From positions 1,178,001 through 1,242,000 of the forward strand of contig JAOTON010000767.1 of assembly GCA_034440635.1 (NCBI GenBank): DNA of 64,000 bases, in the 5' to 3' direction. This DNA is from Lepas anatifera (lineage: Eukaryota > Arthropoda > Thecostraca > Lepadidae). This document shows, piece after piece, positions 42,337-55,400 of this stretch. The notes under the pieces were generated by a model that saw only the letters and a list, made by a program, of their open reading frames with translations, was not told the origin of the DNA and did no database searches. Position numbers and translations under genes: made by a program. Position 1 is the stretch's first letter; the number at the start of each line of letters is the position of its first letter.

Positions 42337-45300
42337 GTGAGAGGAGCGGCGGAGCTCTCAGCCCGGCATCCTGGTGTCGTCGGTTCTCGTGCTGAGCATC
42401 AGCCTCTTGTTGGATGTTGAAAACAGTGTGTATGTGTGTGTTTTGTAGTTTCAACGCGCTTCAGCTTTGGGGCTATATCGCTCCTGAGGTGTTAAGATAC
42501 GCCGATAATTACATGCAAGAGTTGTTAAAGTCTGCTTTAAATGTGATTGCTATCATTGGAGATGCTCATAGCTGGGACCAGTTTGAGCTTTGGTGGCCTG
42601 TATCTGAAGACTACCCAGTCAGACCCGCGCTGACGGTGAGGAGACTCGAGCCCGCTGACGGGTGCGTTCCGGCAGCCGGCGTCCGAGCGGAAGGTGCGGT
42701 TCCGGACCTCGGACGCCGCCGACTCGGACCTGACCCGCGCCATCAAACTGAGCCTGCTGGACAGGACGCCGGACGGCGCCGGAGCCGGCGCCCCCACCGC
42801 CTCAGGCTTCTCGCGCGAGGAGGAGGAAATCGCCAAGTGAGCTCCGCACGGCCTGGGGGATATCTGGGTCTGGGGGTCCTCCGAGATCATCTTTAAAAGC
42901 TGGGAAATTTTACCAGACTCCAGGAGTCTGTGCACTGGAATCTTCGGGCAGATCCCATGCACATGACCCCTGGGTCTTTTTATGAGTATCGTGCTTGTGA
43001 ACTGTAAGCCGTCATCCACATGTCTGGTGCAGTGTTTTCTTCTCTCAGCTGGCGCCCCCCGAGTGAACACGTGCGCTGAACACAGGGTGTTGGAGGCCAG
43101 CTACGAGGAGCAGAACGCCGGCACAAAACGGAAACGGGGCTCGCCCTGGGTCGACTCTCTGAATCCGATGGAACGCAAACGGTGTGTACCTTTGGCAGGC
43201 GGTATTGCTCAGAGCCCTCAGTCGAAGAGCAGCTGCGGCCGGAGCCAACACGGGAGCAAACTAGTAGTCTTTGTAGTCGCTATTCGTCTTCTCTGAGGAT
43301 CTCGTGAAACATTTTGCCGTTTGCAGCAGCTGAAAGCTACAACGCCCTTTTTCCTGTGCATCACTGTTTGTGTGCGCTGCATAAACTGCTATTTCGTCGA
43401 TAGTTCTCCAGTTTTGATATATGTTGTCAACAGATCATCTTTTGTCATGCCAAAAAATCGTTCTGTTCCTCCAACCGTTGTCGTAGCATACCAAACATTT
43501 CCATCGTGTCCACCGTGTGCTGGGGTTCAGCGCGGTGTCCAAACGCTTCACCCGGCTGTACTGACGGCGCTGTGCCTGGTGGGCCGGACAGAGAAGCCGA
43601 CTGGCCGGTGGGACTGAAGAACGTGGGCAACACCTGCTGGTTCAGCGCCGTGGTGCAGTCCCTCTTCCACCTGCCGGCCTTCCGAGGCCTGGTGCTACGC
43701 TATCGCCCAGTCAAACGGGACCGGCAGAGTCCCGAGGTCCGTACGCACCGCTGCTCTGTGTCTGAGGGAGGTGTGTCGTGCTGTTCTGTGTCTGAGGGAG
43801 GTGTATCGTGCTGCTCTGTGTCGGAGGGAGGTGTTTCGTGCTGTTCTGTGCCTGAGGGAGGTGTATCGTGCTGCTCTGTGTCGGAGGGAGGTGTATCGTG
43901 CTGTTCTGTGTCTGAGGGAGGTGTATTGTGCTGTTCTGTGTCTGAGGGAGTTGTATCGTGCTTTTCTGTGTCTGAGGGAGGTGTTTCGTGCTGTTCTGTG
44001 TCTAAGGGAGGTCTATCGTTCTGTTCTGTGTCTGAGGGAGGTGTATCGTGCTGTTCTGTGTCTGAGGGAGGTGTATCGTGCTGTTCTGTGTCCAAGGGAG
44101 GTGTATCGTGCTGCTCTGTGTCCAAGGGAGATCGATCGTGCTGTTCTGTGTCTAAAGAAAGTGTACCATGCTGTTCTGTGTCTGAAGGAGGTGTATCAAG
44201 CTGTTGTCTGTTCAAGGGAGGCCTACCAGGCTAATATGTGTCAAAGGCGAGCGTTTCAGTCAGTTATGAGACAGCCGTTGTGTGTTTGAGGTGTATCAGA
44301 CCAGTTTTGTTGATGGATGAAACATGCAGTAGCGTGCTTCAGACTGGCTCGTTCCTCCCTTTTGTATGGGAGCCATAGACATTGGTTTTCTATTCCAGTT
44401 TCCTCAGTACTTTTGTCGTCTGTCATCAGGAGGAGCGTACGGCTCAATTTATGCTCGAGCTGCGGCGGCTATTCGCCCTTCTGGTGGCTTCCGAGAAGCG
44501 CTACGTGGACCCCAGCGCGGCCGTGGACCTGCTGAAGAAGGTGCTGGACGGTGGTGCGACAGACTCCCAGCAGGACATCTCCGAGTTCACCCACAAGGTA
44601 CTGTGGCTCCCGCCGAGTTCACCCACAAGGTACTGCTTCCCCGCTGAGTTCACCCACAAGGTACTCTGACTATTGCCTAGCTCACCCAGAAGGTACTTTG
44701 ACTATTGCCGAGCTCATCCACAAGGTACTGTGACTATCGCCGAGCTCACCCAGAAGGTACTGTGGGTCTCACCGAGCTTACTTGTGAGGCTCTGAGGATC
44801 TCGCCAGCTCACCCGTAAAGTATAGTGGCTCTTGCCATGCCTGAAAGAGTTCGGTGGGTATGGTATGCTGACCCTGCGGGCAAAAAAAACGCTTTTAGTA
44901 GCGTTTTGGAATTTCCCTCTTTTAGCTTATACTTTGGCGTGCAAAGTTTATAATGTCTGCTGAATATATCATTAATTGCACGTCGTGCTCATGAGTGTCA
45001 TATATACACAGTTTCTTTGTGATATGTGAAATTTTCCTTGATCTTTGTTGATAAGTTTGCGCTGGTGGGTTTTCACGAGGTCTGTGTTTGTTGAGATGTT
45101 TGCGCCGGTGGGTTGTCACGAGGTCTGTGTGTGTTTGTAAGTTTGCGATGGTGGGTTGTCACGAGGTGTGTGTTTGTTGGGAAGTTTGCGGTGGTGGGCT
45201 GTCACGAGTCGTGTTGTTTGTAAGTTTGCTGCGGTGGGTTGTCACGGGGTCTGTGTGTGTTTGTTTGTAAGTTTACGGTGGTGGGTTGTCACGAGGCTTG

Positions 45301-48300
45301 TGTTTGTTGGGAAGTTTGCGGTGGTGAGTTGTCACGAGGCGTGTATTTGTTTGTAAGTTTGCTGTGGTGGGTTGTCACGAGGTCTGTGTGTGTTTGTTTG
45401 TAAGTTTGCGGTGGTGGGTTGTCACGAGGCGTGTGTTTGTAAGTTTGCGGTGGTGGGCTGTCACGACGTCTGTGTGTGTTTGTTTGTAAGTTTGCAGTGG
45501 TGGGTTGTCACGAGACGTGTGTTTGTTTGTGAGTTTGCGGTGGTGGGTTGTCACGAGGCCTGGGTTTGTTTGTAAGTTTGCGGTGGTGGGTTGTCACGAG
45601 GCGTGTGTTTGTTGGTAAGTTTGCGGTGGTGGGTTGTCACGAGGCGTGTGTTTGTAAGTTTGCGGTGGTGGGTTGTCACGAGGCGTGTGTTTGTAAGTTT
45701 GCGGAGTTGGGTTGTCACGAGGCGTGTGTTTGTAAGTTTGCGGAGTTGGGTTGTCACGAGGCGTGTGTTTGTAAGTTTGCAGTGGTGGGTTGTCACGAGG
45801 CGTGTGTTTGTAAGTTTGCGGAGCTGGGTTGTCACGAGGCGTGTGTGCGCTCCTCAGCTGCTGGAGTGGCTGGAGGAGGCGTTCAAATACTCGGAGACGG
45901 CCGACGACGCCAGCCGCGGCGACCGCCGCTCCCGCAATCCCATGATCAGCCTCTTCTACGGACAGCACAAGACTGAAGGCGTTAGAGACGGTCAGTCCGA
46001 GTAGCATGGTGAACATGGTCAATGTCAATGGTCAATGGTGAACACAATGAACAATGGTCTGTCTGCTGAGTAGCATGGTGAACGGTGGGTCTGTCTGCTG
46101 AGTAGCATGGTGAACGGTGGGTCTGTCTGCTGAGTAGCATGGTGAACGCTGGGTCTGTCTGCTGAGTAGCATGGTGAACAGTGGGTCTGTCTGCTGAGTA
46201 GCATGGTGAACAGTGGGTCTGTCAGCTGAGTAGCATGGTGAACGTTGGGTCTGTCTGCTGAGTAGCATGGTGAACGGTGGGTCTGTCTGCTGAGTAGCAT
46301 GGTGAACGTTGGGTCTGTCTGCTGAGTAGCATGGTGAACGGTGGGTCTGTCTGCTGAGTAGCATGGTGAACGGTGGGTCTGTCTGCTGAGTAGCATGGTG
46401 AACGTTGGGTCTGTCTGCTGAGAAGCATGGTGAACGGTGGGTATGTCTGCTGAGTAGCATGGTGAACGTTGGGTCTGTCTGCTGAGTAGCTCGGTGAACG
46501 TTGGGTCTGTCTGCTGAGTAGCATGGTGAACGGTGGGTCTGTCTGCTGAGTAGCATGGTGAACGGTGGCCATTGTGAATGGACATACACGTCGAGATGGC
46601 CACTGAACAGTTTTAGTGGCTCTTGGTATGAGGTGGTCGGAGAAAATCTGACAGTTACCAGCTTTGATCCCGGGCCCTGCCGCGGGCTTTTGGGACGCTT
46701 TATCCCGCTCTGGCACTGCAGTTGGTCAGAGTGCCATATTACAGCTATGGTCTGCTTTCAACTCAAACTTCAGCTCAAGGGATTTAAGTTAATACCAAGG
46801 AAGGCTTGTGCACATGCAACCTTTTTAGGTCCGTGGCATCAAAACGATGTGCGAGTCTAAAGTTCAGGCTGGTGGCACGTTTGATGCTAGTCTCCATACT
46901 TGTGCATTATTGACTGCCGCTGTTCTCCTGTGCAGGGCTGCCGTACACACAGACCGAAACGTTCGGCCAGTTCCCCCTCACCATCGTGCCCGGGTGTGAC
47001 CTGCACCAGGCCATAGAGGCGTCGGTGACCCCCGCCGGTGGCGCCACCGCCGGCGCCGGCGCGCACCAGTGGTTCACAGTGCTGCCGCCAGTGCTGCTGC
47101 TGGAACTCAACCGCTTCAAGGTGAGCGCCCCCATCCGCAGGGTAGAGTCATTTCTTTCTGGAGGCGAAATTTTTTTCTATTTGTGCCACAATTTATGACT
47201 TCCGCATTTATTACTAATTTTGTCTCTAACAAATATTTAATGGTGTGCAGATGGAACAGGGCACTTCCACGATGCGAATTTCACCGAGCTAGCATTCATG
47301 TGTACTTTGCGAAAAATCTGGTTTCATGGTGAGTTCACACCCACACTTATCTGCCGTGCAAAGGAAAGAGGGCGCATCTCCAATGTATCAGCAAAGAGAG
47401 ATCCGGGACCGGCTAGTCCACCGAGGGTCACCACTCAATGGATAGAGGTTGAAGGGATGACGTAGGAAGCGGAGAAGTTTGCTCAGAAAACGTCTGTTTC
47501 TCCGCAAACACTGAGTTTCGTTGCAACCGAAACATGAACCCAGAGTTTTTTTCAGTGCCAGGTGTTTTCGCTCGTGCATTAAGGTGCGCTGTGTCCGCCA
47601 GTTTGACCAGAGCCTCAATCGGACGGAGAAGCTGCACGACCCGCTGACGTTCCCGGCGCAGATGTACCTGGACCGCTACCTGGAGATCAACAAGAACGTG
47701 GTGACGCTGAAGCGCGCCGAGATCGCCCAGCTGCGGCGAACCCGGCGTGACCTGAACAGGAGACTGGACCAGTGAGTGACGGGGCCGCGGGCACCGGGCC
47801 TGGCCCTGTGCAAGTGGATGATCTGAGAACGACTTCTCGTCGCAGAGCATGGCTGATGGGTCGGAAGCTTAGCTGCAAATTAAATGCTGCAAAATTGTAA
47901 ACTGCAGGTTTACCATTTTATGCAAGGCTGGACTTTGCTCGAGCGTTGGACATTAACGTGTCTATGGGCTGACTGTTCCCAGCCATTCTCCGGTACTATC
48001 GGTACTGCACAAACCCTACAGCTCGAGGACTCACGTGCAGAAGATATCCCTGTCGATATGTTCACCCCTCCCTGCCATACAGGCACCTGTCGTTTCACCC
48101 CTCCCTGCCGTGCAGGCACCTGTCGTTTCACGCCTCCCCGCCGTGCAGGTACCTGTCGTTCGGGGCGTCGGCGCCGCGGGTGCCGCTGTCGCTGCTGCTG
48201 CGTCACACTCTGCAGTACTCGCGCAGCGGTGCCGGCCTGTCGCCCCAGGACGTGGAGATGGAGGCGGCCGCCTCCTCCGTCACGGGGTCAGTGTACCGCC

Positions 48301-51300
48301 GCCGCCGCCCCGATGGGGTGCTCCGGCCGCCTCGGCAGCCGCCGGTCCGAGCTCCCCGGAAAGCAGCGTTGTCGGTGTTCTTAGGAGGGCGGGGTGGGCG
48401 CTACACTCGAGCTGACTGGTGCGCGCGTGCTTTATATTAGCGGCGGCTGGTGGTGACTATTTAATGTACTGTCATACAATTTTTCAACTCGTTCGTTTTA
48501 GAATAGAACAGGCGTTGTAGCTCACGGGCTGCAATTTTGTCCTGAATTCTGCCTGGAGATGGGGTCCCCCTAATCTGTGTATTATTCTCTCCCCCTGCCC
48601 TCAGTACGGTTGTTGTGTCCCCGTGCCCCCAGTACGGTTCCGTGTGCCCCTGTTGGACCAGTGCGCTGGCCTGACCTGTCCCGTGCCCTCAGTACGGTTC
48701 CGTGTGCCCCTGTTTGAGCAGTGCGCTGGCCTGACCTGTCCCGTGCCCTCAGTCCGGTTCCGCGGGCCCCTGTTTGAGCAGTGCGCTCTCCTGACCTGTC
48801 CTGTGCCCCCAGTACGGTTCTGCGTGCCCCTGTTTGAGCAGTGCGCTGGCCTGACTTGTCCCGTGCCCTCAGTACGGTTCCGTGTGCCCCTGTTTGACCA
48901 GCGCTGGGCTGACCTGTCCCGTTGCCTCGGTACGGTTCCGTGTGCCCCTGTTTGACCAGTGAGCTGGGCTGACCTGTCCGTTGCCTCGGTACGGTTCCGT
49001 GTGCCTCTGTTTGACCAGTGCGCTGGCCTGACCTGTCCCGTGGCCTCAGTACGGTTCCGTGTGCCCCTGTTTGACCAGTGCGCTGGCCTGACCTGTCCCG
49101 TGCCCCAGTACGGTTCCGTGTGCCCCTGTTTGACCAGTGCGCTGGCCTGACCTGTCCCGTGCCCTCAGTCCGGTTCCGCGGGCCCCTGTTTGAGCAGTAC
49201 GCTCTCCTGACCTGTCCTGTGCCCCCAGTACGGTTCTGCGTGCCCCTGTTTGAGCAGTGCGCTGGCCTGACTTGTCCCGTGCCCTCAGTACGGTTCCGTG
49301 TGCCCCTGTTTGACCAGTGAGCTGGGCTGACCTGTCCCGTTGCCTCGGTACGGTTCCGTGTGCCCCTGTTTGACCAGTGAGCTGGGCTGACCTGTCCCGT
49401 TGCCTCGGTACGGTTCCGTGTGCCCCTGTTTGACCAGTGCGCTGGCCTGACCTGTCCCGTGGCCTCAGTACGGTTCCGTGTGCCCCTGTTTGACCAGTGC
49501 GCTGGCCTGACCTGTCCCGTGCCCTCAGTCCGGTTCGCGGGCCCCTGTTTGACCAGTGCCGGCCTGACCTGTCCCCGTGCCCCCAGTACGGTTCCGTGTG
49601 CCCCTGTTTGACCAGTGCGCTGGGCTGACCTGTCCCGTGGCCGGCAGTATGGTGGTGGACTCGCCGGCCAGCAGTCCGCCGTCCGGCCGGCGGCTGGCCT
49701 CCAGTCCGGCGGCCGGACCTGCTGCTGACCTGGTGGCCGCCCGGCTAGCCGGCGCCGCCGACGGAGACACGGCGCCTGCCGTGCTGATGCCTCCGCAGGC
49801 CTCCGCCGAGGAGCTGGTGGTTGTACAGGTGGGAAGACTGCCCCTCACGCTGGATGTACTGCTGGAATCTTCTTACTGTGATTCCGTGTGGTCTTCATTA
49901 ATACTACCTGAAGAAGTTTTGTTTTTCTGTCCACATGTGAGTTGATACACCAGGGGTATTGTTTGTAAATATTTGAGTTCCTTGTAACCTTATCGTCACT
50001 AAGCGTGTGATCCCATTTAATCAGTTGACGATTGTCTCCTGATGTAATGTTCTTCTCCGTCGGCAGCGCTGTCTGGAACGGTGGGCCGAAGAAGTGGACA
50101 GGGAGATTAAACAGCTAAAGCGACAAATTCAGGATATCGACGTCAAGATCGAGCATATGTTCAACGAGCCCGTCTTACAACAGGTATGCGAGTGAGGGGG
50201 GTCTGTTTCCACGGAGTGACATGGGACAGGGAGCGCGACTGCTATGGTCTCTGACGTCATCGCGAGGTTTTAGTTTGACGTGCTCGCCGGAAGCTGGTTC
50301 GTCTCCGCCTGCTCACCATGAACAGAGTGTTCCGAGGGGGGGGGGTTCACGTAACTGTACTGTTCTATCGCTGGAAACCGAGTAAGCCAGTAAACTGAGC
50401 CTTGTGCCACACTTTAGTACCGTGTAATCACTGATGCTGTAACTAACACAACGTCGCTTACCGCGCTGATAGTTGAACACCTGAGCATCCCCGTCGAGGG
50501 AACAGCAGCAGGGAGTGGGAACCCTCTACTTTTCATCCAGAAATTGTCCTATATCAGCCGTTTTCGGACAAAAGTTGAAGAAATTCCCGAGTAAGTGCGG
50601 AGGGGCGCGAGGAACCCAAATCCGGGGAGCTGTTGGACCTAGAGATGATGCTGTTGGACTTTGGTGATAGCGTGGGAACCCGCTGCGTATCTCTTTGGAT
50701 TTAGTTCTTCTGCGGTAAATCTAAATCTGTAAATCAAATCGGCTGTAGCGTACGCAGACGGGTTCCAGCCCAGCCTCCCCCATCCGCCCGTGTAGCCGTC
50801 TCGCAGTGTCACGGCGTCCCCCGGTCTGCCTGTGAATGGCGCAGTTGGGGGCCCGACCGGCTGACGGGCAGCGCCGTACCCGGCAGGTACCGTACCGGCT
50901 GACGGGCAGCGCCGTACCCGGCAGGTACCGTACCGGCTGACGGGCAGCGCCGTACCCGGCAGGTACCGTACCGGCTGATGGGCAGCGCCGTACCCGGCAG
51001 GTACCGTACCGGCTGACGGGCAGCACCGTACCCGGCAGGTACCGTACCGGCTGCCACTGACGGGCAGCGCCGTACCCGGCAGGTACCGTACCGGCTGACG
51101 CTGGCAGCGCCGTACCCGGCAGGTACCGTACCGGCTGACGCGGCAGCACCGTACCCGGCAGGTACCGTACCGACTGACGCTGACCACCGTACCCGGCAGG
51201 TACCGTACCGGCTGACGGGCAGCGCCGTACCCGTCAGGTGCCGTACCGGCTGACGCTGACGGCGGCCCGGCAGGTACCGTACCGGCTGACGCTGACGGCC

Positions 51301-52339
51301 GACCCGGCAGGTACCGTACCGGCTGACGCTGAGGCGTACCCGGCAGGTACCGTACCGGCTGCCACTGACGGGCAGCGCCGTACCCGGCAGGTACCGTACC
51401 GGCTGACGCTGAGCAGCGCCGTACCCGGCAGGTACCGTACCGGCTGACGTGACAGCAGCGCCGTACCCGGCAGGTACCGTACCGACTGACGCTGACCAAC
51501 CGTACCCGGCAGGTACCGTACCGGCTGACGCTGAGAGCGCCGTACCCGGCAGGTACCGTACCGGCTTACGGGCAGCGCCGTACCCGGCAGGTACCGTACC
51601 GGCTGACGGGCAGCGCCGTACCCGGCAGGTACCGTACCGGCTGACGGGCAGCGCCGTACCCGGCAGGTACCGTACCGGCTGACGGGCAGCGCCGTACCCG
51701 GCAGGTACCGTACCGGCTGACGGGCAGCGCCGTACCCGGCAGGTACCGTACCGGCTGCCGCTGACGGGCAGCGCCGTACCCGGCAGGTACCGTACCGGCT
51801 GCCACTGACGGGCAGCGCCGTACCCGGCAGGTACCGTACCGGCTGACCAGCAGCGCCGTACCCGGCAGGTACCGTACCGGCTGACCAGCAGCGCCGTACC
51901 CGGCAGGTACCGTACCGGCTGCACGCGGTGCTGGTACACGAGGGTCAGGCCGGCTCGGGACACTACTGGGCCTACGTGCTGCACCCAGAGCGGAGGGTCT
52001 GGATGAAGGTGAGCGCTGGACTCCGCCATCAGCGGCGGTACTCCGGGGAGCTGTCCCAGGCCGAGAGGGACCGCCTGTACTGACAGTTACGCACAAGCGT
52101 TCTGTCGCGGAGGGGAACGGTACAGGGAGCCATTAAACCTAGAGGTGTTGGTTTTCTCAGTACTAAATCAGTTTCCATCTAATCTAAAAACACTGAAACA
52201 GCTAAAACATTTTGTTGAATCTGCTCCCCGTTTTTCCGTGGATGGTATATGTGAGGGCGAGTGTTTTCCAGTGCGTGATCGGTATTTGAATTAGGCTAGA
52301 GTTTACCCATCAGTGGTTGTGCAGCTGTCTTGTCGGCGT

Positions 52340-52411
<72 letters not shown>

Positions 52412-55400
52412 GTTGTCCTGTAAATACGGCCGGGAGAAGTCACGGTGCGCACGGATGGTGCCTGCTGCAGTTAGCCAGGAATTATATAATTGGATCGGCC
52501 ACTTGGCCAAACCAGCACCTGAATATCGCTCCCTCCAGATGGCACGCTGTGCGGTCTGGTCGCAAAATTGTCTGAGTGGTCACTCATCAGACTGCGACCA
52601 AGCTGTATGCCGTGCCATCTAGCGGGAGCGAAACCGTCAGGTGCTGGTTTGGCCGGGCGGCTGATCCGGTTATATCGCCGATGACCCAGCCGTGTCGGTG
52701 CCCTGCCATATCGAGACGGTAATGGGTCCGGTGAGCACCAGCCGTGTGCACGGCGACGAGCGGTGATACGGTGCACCATGCTAGTGCTCACCTGCTGTTC
52801 GTCCGCCGTCTCAGTTCAACGACAACACAGTGACGGAGTCCGACTGGGAGACGCTGTGTAAGGAGAGCGTGGGAGGTCGCAACACCACCTCAGCCTACAG
52901 CCTCGTCTACATCGACGTCAACCGGCACGAGTTGATGGACGGTGAGCCGGGGGGCTGTCCAGGGGGCGGGTCAGAAGTACGGTGAGCCGGGGGGACTGTC
53001 CAGGGGGCGGGTCAGAAGTCAGAACAGTGCCCAACCTGACTGATGAACGGTTGGCCGGTGGACTGTCCAGGGGACGGGCCAGAGGTCAGAACAGTGCCCA
53101 ACCTGACTGATGAACAGTGGGCCGGGGGGCTGTCCAGGGGGTGGGTCAGAAGTCAGAACAGTGCCCAACCTGACTGATGAACAGTGGGCCGGGGGACTGT
53201 CCAGGGGACGGGTCAGAAGTCAGAACAGTGCCCAACCTGACTGATGAACGGTGAGCCGGGGGAATGTCCAGGGGGTGGGTCAGAGGTCAGAACAGTGTCC
53301 GACCTGCCGCCATGGGCAGCGACAAGTCAGAGGAACTCTGAGTTATTTGTGGGGGGGATTAGGAGAGCTTATCGACGCACCAACTGCCAGGGTTATATAG
53401 CGTCGCCAACTCTTTCCCTGTTGGAAGGGTTTCTCGGGAGCCGGCTTGCCCCTTGTTCAGGGAAGGCGCCGGGCTTTGAAGCCGGGTCGGCTGCGTGGAA
53501 GTCAGCTGCGCTGACCAAGTCAGAACACCCCTTGGACCATTCCACTACCGCACCCCCGGACGCTGAGTTCATTCATTCTGGCCGCTGCGACGAACGTATT
53601 GCGCCGACTATGTCACACGGCAGGCCTTTTTTATTGGGTGTGAGTGGTTTAAGACTTGACCAGATGGATGGCTAACAGAGAGCCGGCGATGATGGAGGCG
53701 ATGCCACTCCCCCTGCTGCAGACCGGTCGGCTGTGGACAAGGAGGCGGGCATGGTGGATGCGGGCGACGAGGCGGCGCGGCTGCCGCTGCCGCTGCAGCA
53801 GTACGTCGACGAGGACAACACCCGCTTTCAGAAGGAGGTGGCCGCCTGGAGCCAGCAGCAGCAGCAGTCGCAGGTACCGCCTGTGTCGACACCGCTGGCG
53901 TGACCTCCCCGGGGTCGCAGAGCCGGTCCGGTCGGCGCCCGCTGGTGCTGGGGGTGTGAGCTAACCCGCCGTCTACGCAGCCAGTGCGCTGTGTGTGCTC
54001 GAGTGTTTAACGCTCCAGGCGACTGGTTGTGTGGTTGGCATGCTATTGTTTAGTTGTTCTAACGTTAAGTGAAACATGAATGGCTGAAGCGTGGCTGAAA
54101 ATGGCCTTTATCTTTATTTAAAGAAGGTGTCAAACTTGTCCGTGCGGTAAAAATCCTCGCTCGCTTGGTTGGTTGGTTTGAATGTTTGCCGCGTTAACTG
54201 CCCTGTGTGGTTTTGATGACAGAAGAAGCGCATGCGACCGAAATCACGTTTTCTCCCGTCGTTCGGTGTGTGGTACGGTAAAAACTACCCCAGTTGTGAT
54301 CATCACATGGATGCGTGTTTGTGCGTATGCGCCCAATGCATGCTCGTGTGAATGTATATTTCGTGTTGGAATGTTGAGAAGGAAATACTATTGTTGTTGT
54401 GAGTGTGCATGCATTGAGGTGGCCCGCGACGGGGTTGCAGGCTTTTCTTGTGCTGCCATAACAAGTTACAACAGCTCTCACCAGCGGACACGGAGGTGGC
54501 TTTTGCTCTTTCAGCACGTACTGCAATTTCGCGAAAAAATCATGTATTCTTTAACTGAATCCCCTTGTTTTAGTGAAACTTCTTTAAGGTAATTTTTTCT
54601 TATGATTTCGTATTAGATATTGGCGTCCCATCTATTATTTCCCTTCTGTGTTTTAAGCCTGCTTAATAGAGTAATCTTGCTCCTCTATTTTTCTCTCTCT
54701 CTCTCTCTCTCACACAAACCCTCTTTAATAAACTAATATTCGTGGAAACGAGCCAGGCACCTCAGGATCTCACAACATACATTCCATCCTGTCGATCTCA
54801 GCCGCGTGCACTTCCAGCGCGATGTGGCCACGTTTTCACCTACCAGCCTCTCTCCGGTGGGAGCATCTGATATTTGCCATTGGTGTGAGATGCTGATGCA
54901 GTGGATGAGTCAGAGGTGGTTTGGCTGTGGTTGAGGTAGAAATCCATCGTGGGAAGACTCCGTGAGGTTGTTTGTGTTGATGAGAGGTTCTCCTACTCGA
55001 ATGTTGTCTCAGTGTGTGGCTGGTAGGACGTCGATGTCCCTCTGGTGGTCGAATCCTGCAGCGAAACCGATTGAAAATGTTTGATTTTATTTAGAATTCC
55101 CAAGGAGTCGGCAAATGCAAACTATTATATTTTTGTATTAGGAACTCGTGCAGTTGTTGCGGTTGATGTTATTTTTGTTTTGCTTTTGTGGATAATAAAA
55201 GAATAAACATACTCAATACAGCTAAATGTTTCTAACCAGCTAACACTCGAGGTATCCAAACGCATGTGCAAGGGAATGTTTCGAGCAGAGGAAAGTTATT
55301 AATGGGATAAGAAAGTGTATTGCTGCACCGTTTTATGGTTAGAGAGTTTTCAAGAAATATAATTTCATCAGAGATGGCGGTCTTACTGCGCAAAAGCCGG

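Noticed and set aside
43737..46568. CRISPR array interpretation of regular repeats
   Set aside because: Units are directly tandem without unique spacers and lie in introns of a eukaryotic gene.
46025..46716. Minus-strand frames of 160-190 codons
   Set aside because: Antisense of the 32-bp array, with no independent domain.
48623..49611. 20-residue in-frame repeats in the 60-bp array as a coding repeat domain
   Set aside because: Splicing from exon i in the required phase gives an early TGA, and the family has no such domain.
50639..52096. Minus-strand frames of 286-406 codons
   Set aside because: Antisense translation of the 38-bp acceptor array and the His-box exon.
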